The notes below the pieces were generated by a model. That model did no database searches. It saw nothing but the letters and a program-made list of their open reading frames with translations, and was not told the origin of the DNA. 64,000 nt of DNA from Smaragdicoccus niigatensis DSM 44881 = NBRC 103563 (GTDB lineage Bacteria > Actinomycetota > Actinomycetes > Mycobacteriales > Mycobacteriaceae). The stretch covers positions 248,001-312,000 of the forward strand of contig NZ_AQXZ01000014.1 in NCBI RefSeq assembly GCF_000380645.1. The letters run 5' to 3'. Shown one piece after another: positions 61,378 to 64,000 of this stretch (within the stretch, counting starts at the first letter, position 1; the number at the start of each line of letters is the position of its first letter). The position numbers were made by a program, and so were the translations under genes.

Positions 61378-62417
61378 TAGCGGCACACCTCCGAATGACT
61401 CGATCCACCGATCTGCTCGAAGAGGCCGCGGGGGAAGATGACACCCCACAGCGAGACGTCCAACAGACAGACATTGATTCCCAGGTACGCACCTTCGCTT
61501 GAGATGCGAGCTAGGTCCGTCAGGACCAGCGGAGCCTCCACCGCGAGTCGATCCAACTTCGGACCGTCCGCGATCAGCAGGTTGAGAGCGCCTGTGGCGG
61601 AGTCCTGGGCGTCCTTGAGCGCCGGCCGGATCGTGGTGATCAGATTGACGAGGTCGGTGCTCGTGTTGGCTAGCCGGTCCGTGGCGTCCTTGAGCGAGGC
61701 ACCCTGATCGGATAGACCCTGGATCAGGACACGGGACTGCGCCAGCAGCGTGTCGAGCTGGCCACTGCGGTTCGCGAGGCCTTGGGTGACGTTGGCGATA
61801 CTTTCGATCAGGTCGCCAAGGATCTGGTCCCGGTCGCTGAACGTCTTGGACAACGCGGTTGCCTGGACGACGAAGTTGCTCAGCGACAGCTTGTCGCCCT
61901 GGAGAGCGTTGACGAACGTCTCCGACATGGAGTTCACAGCCTTCGGGTCCATGACCTTGAACAGTGGCTGGAGGCCGCCGAGCAGTCCCGAGACATCAAA
62001 GGACGGTTCGGTGTTCTTCATCGGGATGGTGCCGCCGACGGGGAGGGGTTCCGGCGAGCCTTCGCCCATCTCGAGTGCCACGTACCGCTGACCGATGAGG
62101 TTCTGATACCGGACCAGCGCCTTCGTGTTCTTGAAGATCTTCTGATCCTTCTCCATCTGGAAGTCGACGGTCGCATAGTCCGACGGTGTGACGTTGTTGT
62201 CGTGCTTCAGCGCGATCTTGTCGACACGGCCGACGCGGACACCGGCGATACGAACGTCGTCGCCGACCTTGAGTCCCATGACGTTGCTGAAGTTCGCGTG
62301 GAAGTCGTTGGTCGCCCCGACGACTTGGCGCTGCAGGGTCGAATAGATCAGAACCGTTAGTGCGACGGCCAGCACCATGAAGGCGGTGAAGCCGATAAGT
62401 GGTTTCCGGATACTCAC
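61377..62417 (-). CDS. mceB: Mce family protein B
   Basis: 346 aa. GTG start overlapping mceA's TAG by one base (TAGTG). N-terminal helix (about 6-27: LIGFTAFMVLAVALTVLIY), MCE domain (about 35-120: VMGLKVGDDVRIAGVRVGRV), coiled coil to the C-terminus. Second subunit of the Mce transporter. Confidence 0.92.
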   Translation of the reverse strand: MSIRKPLIGFTAFMVLAVALTVLIYSTLQRQVVGATNDFHANFSNVMGLKVGDDVRIAGVRVGRVDKIALKHDNNVTPSDYATVDFQMEKDQKIFKNTKALVRYQNLIGQRYVALEMGEGSPEPLPVGGTIPMKNTEPSFDVSGLLGGLQPLFKVMDPKAVNSMSETFVNALQGDKLSLSNFVVQATALSKTFSDRDQILGDLIESIANVTQGLANRSGQLDTLLAQSRVLIQGLSDQGASLKDATDRLANTSTDLVNLITTIRPALKDAQDSATGALNLLIADGPKLDRLAVEAPLVLTDLARISSEGAYLGINVCLLDVSLWGVIFPRGLFEQIGGSSHSEVCR

Positions 62418-63874
62418 TAAACCGCTCCTTCCCCTGGGCTGACCGTGATGTATCCGCCTTGCAGGGCGGTGCCAATCAGCATGTACTCGAGTGGGCTGGG
62501 AGCCCGGCCGAGCAGTGCTTCCATCGCTGCCGCGCCGGTGAAGGACGCGGGAGTGAAGCTCGCCGGCTTCGTGCCGGGTGCGGACGGAACCATCCACGGG
62601 AACGGAGTCGGGTTCTTGGCACTCGGTGCCTTCGGAGCCGCTGGTGCCGTGGGTGCGCCGTGGCTGTCGCCCTTGGGCGGCAGGAACGGCGCCAGTGGTC
62701 CGGCTTCGTTCACGTTGCCCTTGGCGGCGGCGTCCGCGTTGTGGCCCAACGAGTGCGGGTACATGTTCTCCGGCAGGTAACCGGGGTCACCGTGGATCGG
62801 AGCGGTGTAGCAGCTTGGCCCTTCCATGTCGCCGTAGCGCGGGCAGTCGGCCCGGACGTACGGACGGAACGGCGTGAACGAGATGTTCGCGACCTGGGTC
62901 AGGTACGGCTGCGGGGCCCACGGTCCGGACTTCTTGAACGCTCCCACGATGCCGATCAAGGATTTGTCGAGTTCCGGAATCGAGGCGTTCAACGCACCCT
63001 GGTCAGCGGACAGGTTGTCAAAGACGACCGCGGTCGACTGAACCAGAACCTTGCCGAGGTCGGGGTTCCGAGCGAACAGGTCGTGCGCCGAGTCAAAGGC
63101 GTAAACACCGGCGAAGAGCAGGTTCTCGAACTGGGTCTGCTTCTCGATGAGGGTCAGGTTGGTCGTGACGGAGGCCGCGAGGCCATCGATGAGTTGCGGC
63201 ATCGACACATTGAGCGCGGCGAAACCAGCCGAGGTCCTGGCCAGGAGGTCCTGACCAGTCGGAGTTCCGTCGTCGAGCGCCTTGAGAACGCGGTCGAGTC
63301 GCTCGAGCGTCGATCCGGGAACACGGCCCTCCGGATCGAGACCGCCGGCTATCGCGTTGAGGATGTTGCCGAGGCGTTCCGGCTGGATCGCCTTGAGCAG
63401 CGTCCGAACGTCGGTCAGCGTGGACTGCAGTGCCGTGGTCTCGACGCTGGTGTCCTGGGCGACCTCGTCACCCGAGGCGAGCGTCTTGTTCGAGGCCGTC
63501 TCCGGTGCGAGCAGCTCGATCGAGTTGACCGCGAACACGTTGGACGGAACGGTTCGGGCGGTGACGTTCGAGGGGATCGAATCCGCGAACTCGGGCTTGA
63601 GGTGAATCGAGACGTCCTGGTTAGCGCCACCCTCAGTCGACTTCACGGAGTCGACTTCGCCGACGAGCACGCCCTTGTACTTGACGTCCGCTTTCGGCAT
63701 GAGGCCGTCGCCGGTTGTCTTCATGATCGCGTTGATCGGGACGTACTTATCGAAGAAGCCGACGTAGCGCAACATCAGCAGTGTGAGTGCGACCGCAATG
63801 ATGAGGAACATTGCGATGCCAGCCACGTATAGCTGGCGCATCGTGGGTCCGCGTCCACTCGGATCAATGAGCAT
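62417..63874 (-). CDS. mceA: Mce family protein A
   Basis: 485 aa. Helix (about 15-38), MCE domain (about 40-120: GDGLMPKADVKYKGVLVGEV), coiled coil (about 150-330) and a Pro/Ala-rich tail (about 385-450) typical of MceA. First mce gene of the operon; start ATG 63874 is 10 bases after the permease stop with GGGGTGA upstream. Confidence 0.92.
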   Translation of the reverse strand: MLIDPSGRGPTMRQLYVAGIAMFLIIAVALTLLMLRYVGFFDKYVPINAIMKTTGDGLMPKADVKYKGVLVGEVDSVKSTEGGANQDVSIHLKPEFADSIPSNVTARTVPSNVFAVNSIELLAPETASNKTLASGDEVAQDTSVETTALQSTLTDVRTLLKAIQPERLGNILNAIAGGLDPEGRVPGSTLERLDRVLKALDDGTPTGQDLLARTSAGFAALNVSMPQLIDGLAASVTTNLTLIEKQTQFENLLFAGVYAFDSAHDLFARNPDLGKVLVQSTAVVFDNLSADQGALNASIPELDKSLIGIVGAFKKSGPWAPQPYLTQVANISFTPFRPYVRADCPRYGDMEGPSCYTAPIHGDPGYLPENMYPHSLGHNADAAAKGNVNEAGPLAPFLPPKGDSHGAPTAPAAPKAPSAKNPTPFPWMVPSAPGTKPASFTPASFTGAAAMEALLGRAPSPLEYMLIGTALQGGYITVSPGEGAV

Positions 63875-63884
63875 CAGTTCACCC

Positions 63885-64000
63885 CTATCCCGAGATCCGG
63901 ATGCCTGGGGTGATGCCCCAGATGGCGAGTGTGAGGAACATGTTGGCGAAGACGACGACGATGAAGCACATTTTGATGGCGCGGCCGGCGGCGACGCCGA
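63885..64000 (-). CDS. yrbEB: YrbE/MlaE-type Mce permease, C-terminus only
   Basis: The 38 codons present (window edge cuts the rest) read VAAGRAIKMCFIVVVFANM followed by FLTLAIWG and ITPGIRISG, the characteristic end of the second YrbE (MlaE-like) permease that precedes mceA. It forms the membrane channel for the Mce system. Assignment to the B copy is from gene order. Confidence 0.85.
   Translation of the reverse strand, partial: GVAAGRAIKMCFIVVVFANMFLTLAIWGITPGIRISG

Noticed and set aside
1-64000. tRNA, rRNA or CRISPR features
   Set aside because: No regularly spaced repeats and no tRNA- or rRNA-like conserved stretches were recognised by eye on either strand.

Overview
The window is high-GC actinobacterial DNA with dense gene packing, frequent 4-base start/stop overlaps and many GTG starts. 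A full mce operon (mceA-mceF behind a YrbE-type permease, with Mce-associated membrane proteins), an MMPL transporter, DUF5685, DUF5313 and DUF222/HNH proteins, and matches to IdeR- and CsoR-type operators point to a mycolic-acid-containing member of the Mycobacteriales (Gordonia/Rhodococcus/Nocardia-like). The species cannot be named from the sequence alone. No rRNA, tRNA, CRISPR array or transposase was seen.

Layout. 1-3.6 kb: a two-component system (kinase cut by the window edge) followed by a NatAB-like ABC exporter. 3.7-13.2 kb: gabT-gabD, a DUF5685 protein with a Cys-rich tail, a membrane acyltransferase, then an amino-acid 2-monooxygenase/amidase operon divergent from a ureohydrolase. 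Together with gabTD these genes can form an oxidative arginine (or lysine) degradation route to succinate (or glutarate). 13.2-16.7 kb: small membrane proteins, an acyl-ACP thioesterase-like protein and a stand-alone retron-type reverse transcriptase. 16.7-19.1 kb: copA-copZ behind a CsoR-like operator. 19.1-22.2 kb: an adenylation-carrier-acyltransferase fusion behind an iron-box-like site, and a convergent lipoprotein. 22.3-28.3 kb: a TetR regulator with a molybdopterin oxidoreductase, a small three-helix protein, an ATPase, a long nested inverted repeat in a non-coding stretch, and an alpha/beta hydrolase. 28.5-30.8 kb: glutathione peroxidase, an AlkA-like glycosylase and a pirin.

30.9-39.9 kb is the most unusual region: four consecutive, translationally coupled paralogous genes of about 745 codons. 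Each encodes a six-helix membrane domain plus an active-looking NarL-type histidine kinase, followed by a second six-helix domain plus a degenerate kinase-like half. No response regulator lies beside them.

39.8-54.6 kb: a FAD/Fe-S 2-hydroxyacid dehydrogenase, a DUF222-HNH protein, an ABC exporter preceded by a 33-base palindrome, an MMPL transporter, a secretory-lipase-family esterase, a membrane-anchored alpha/beta hydrolase and a small protein that share three palindromic operators, a Clp-N/HTH protein behind a phased array of four half-sites, L-2-hydroxyglutarate oxidase, RNase H and a crotonase. 54.8-64 kb: three Mce-associated membrane proteins and the mceA-F operon, all on the minus strand, each unit closed by a strong hairpin terminator.

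Functions are inferred from motifs read by eye and from recalled family features. No database search was possible.
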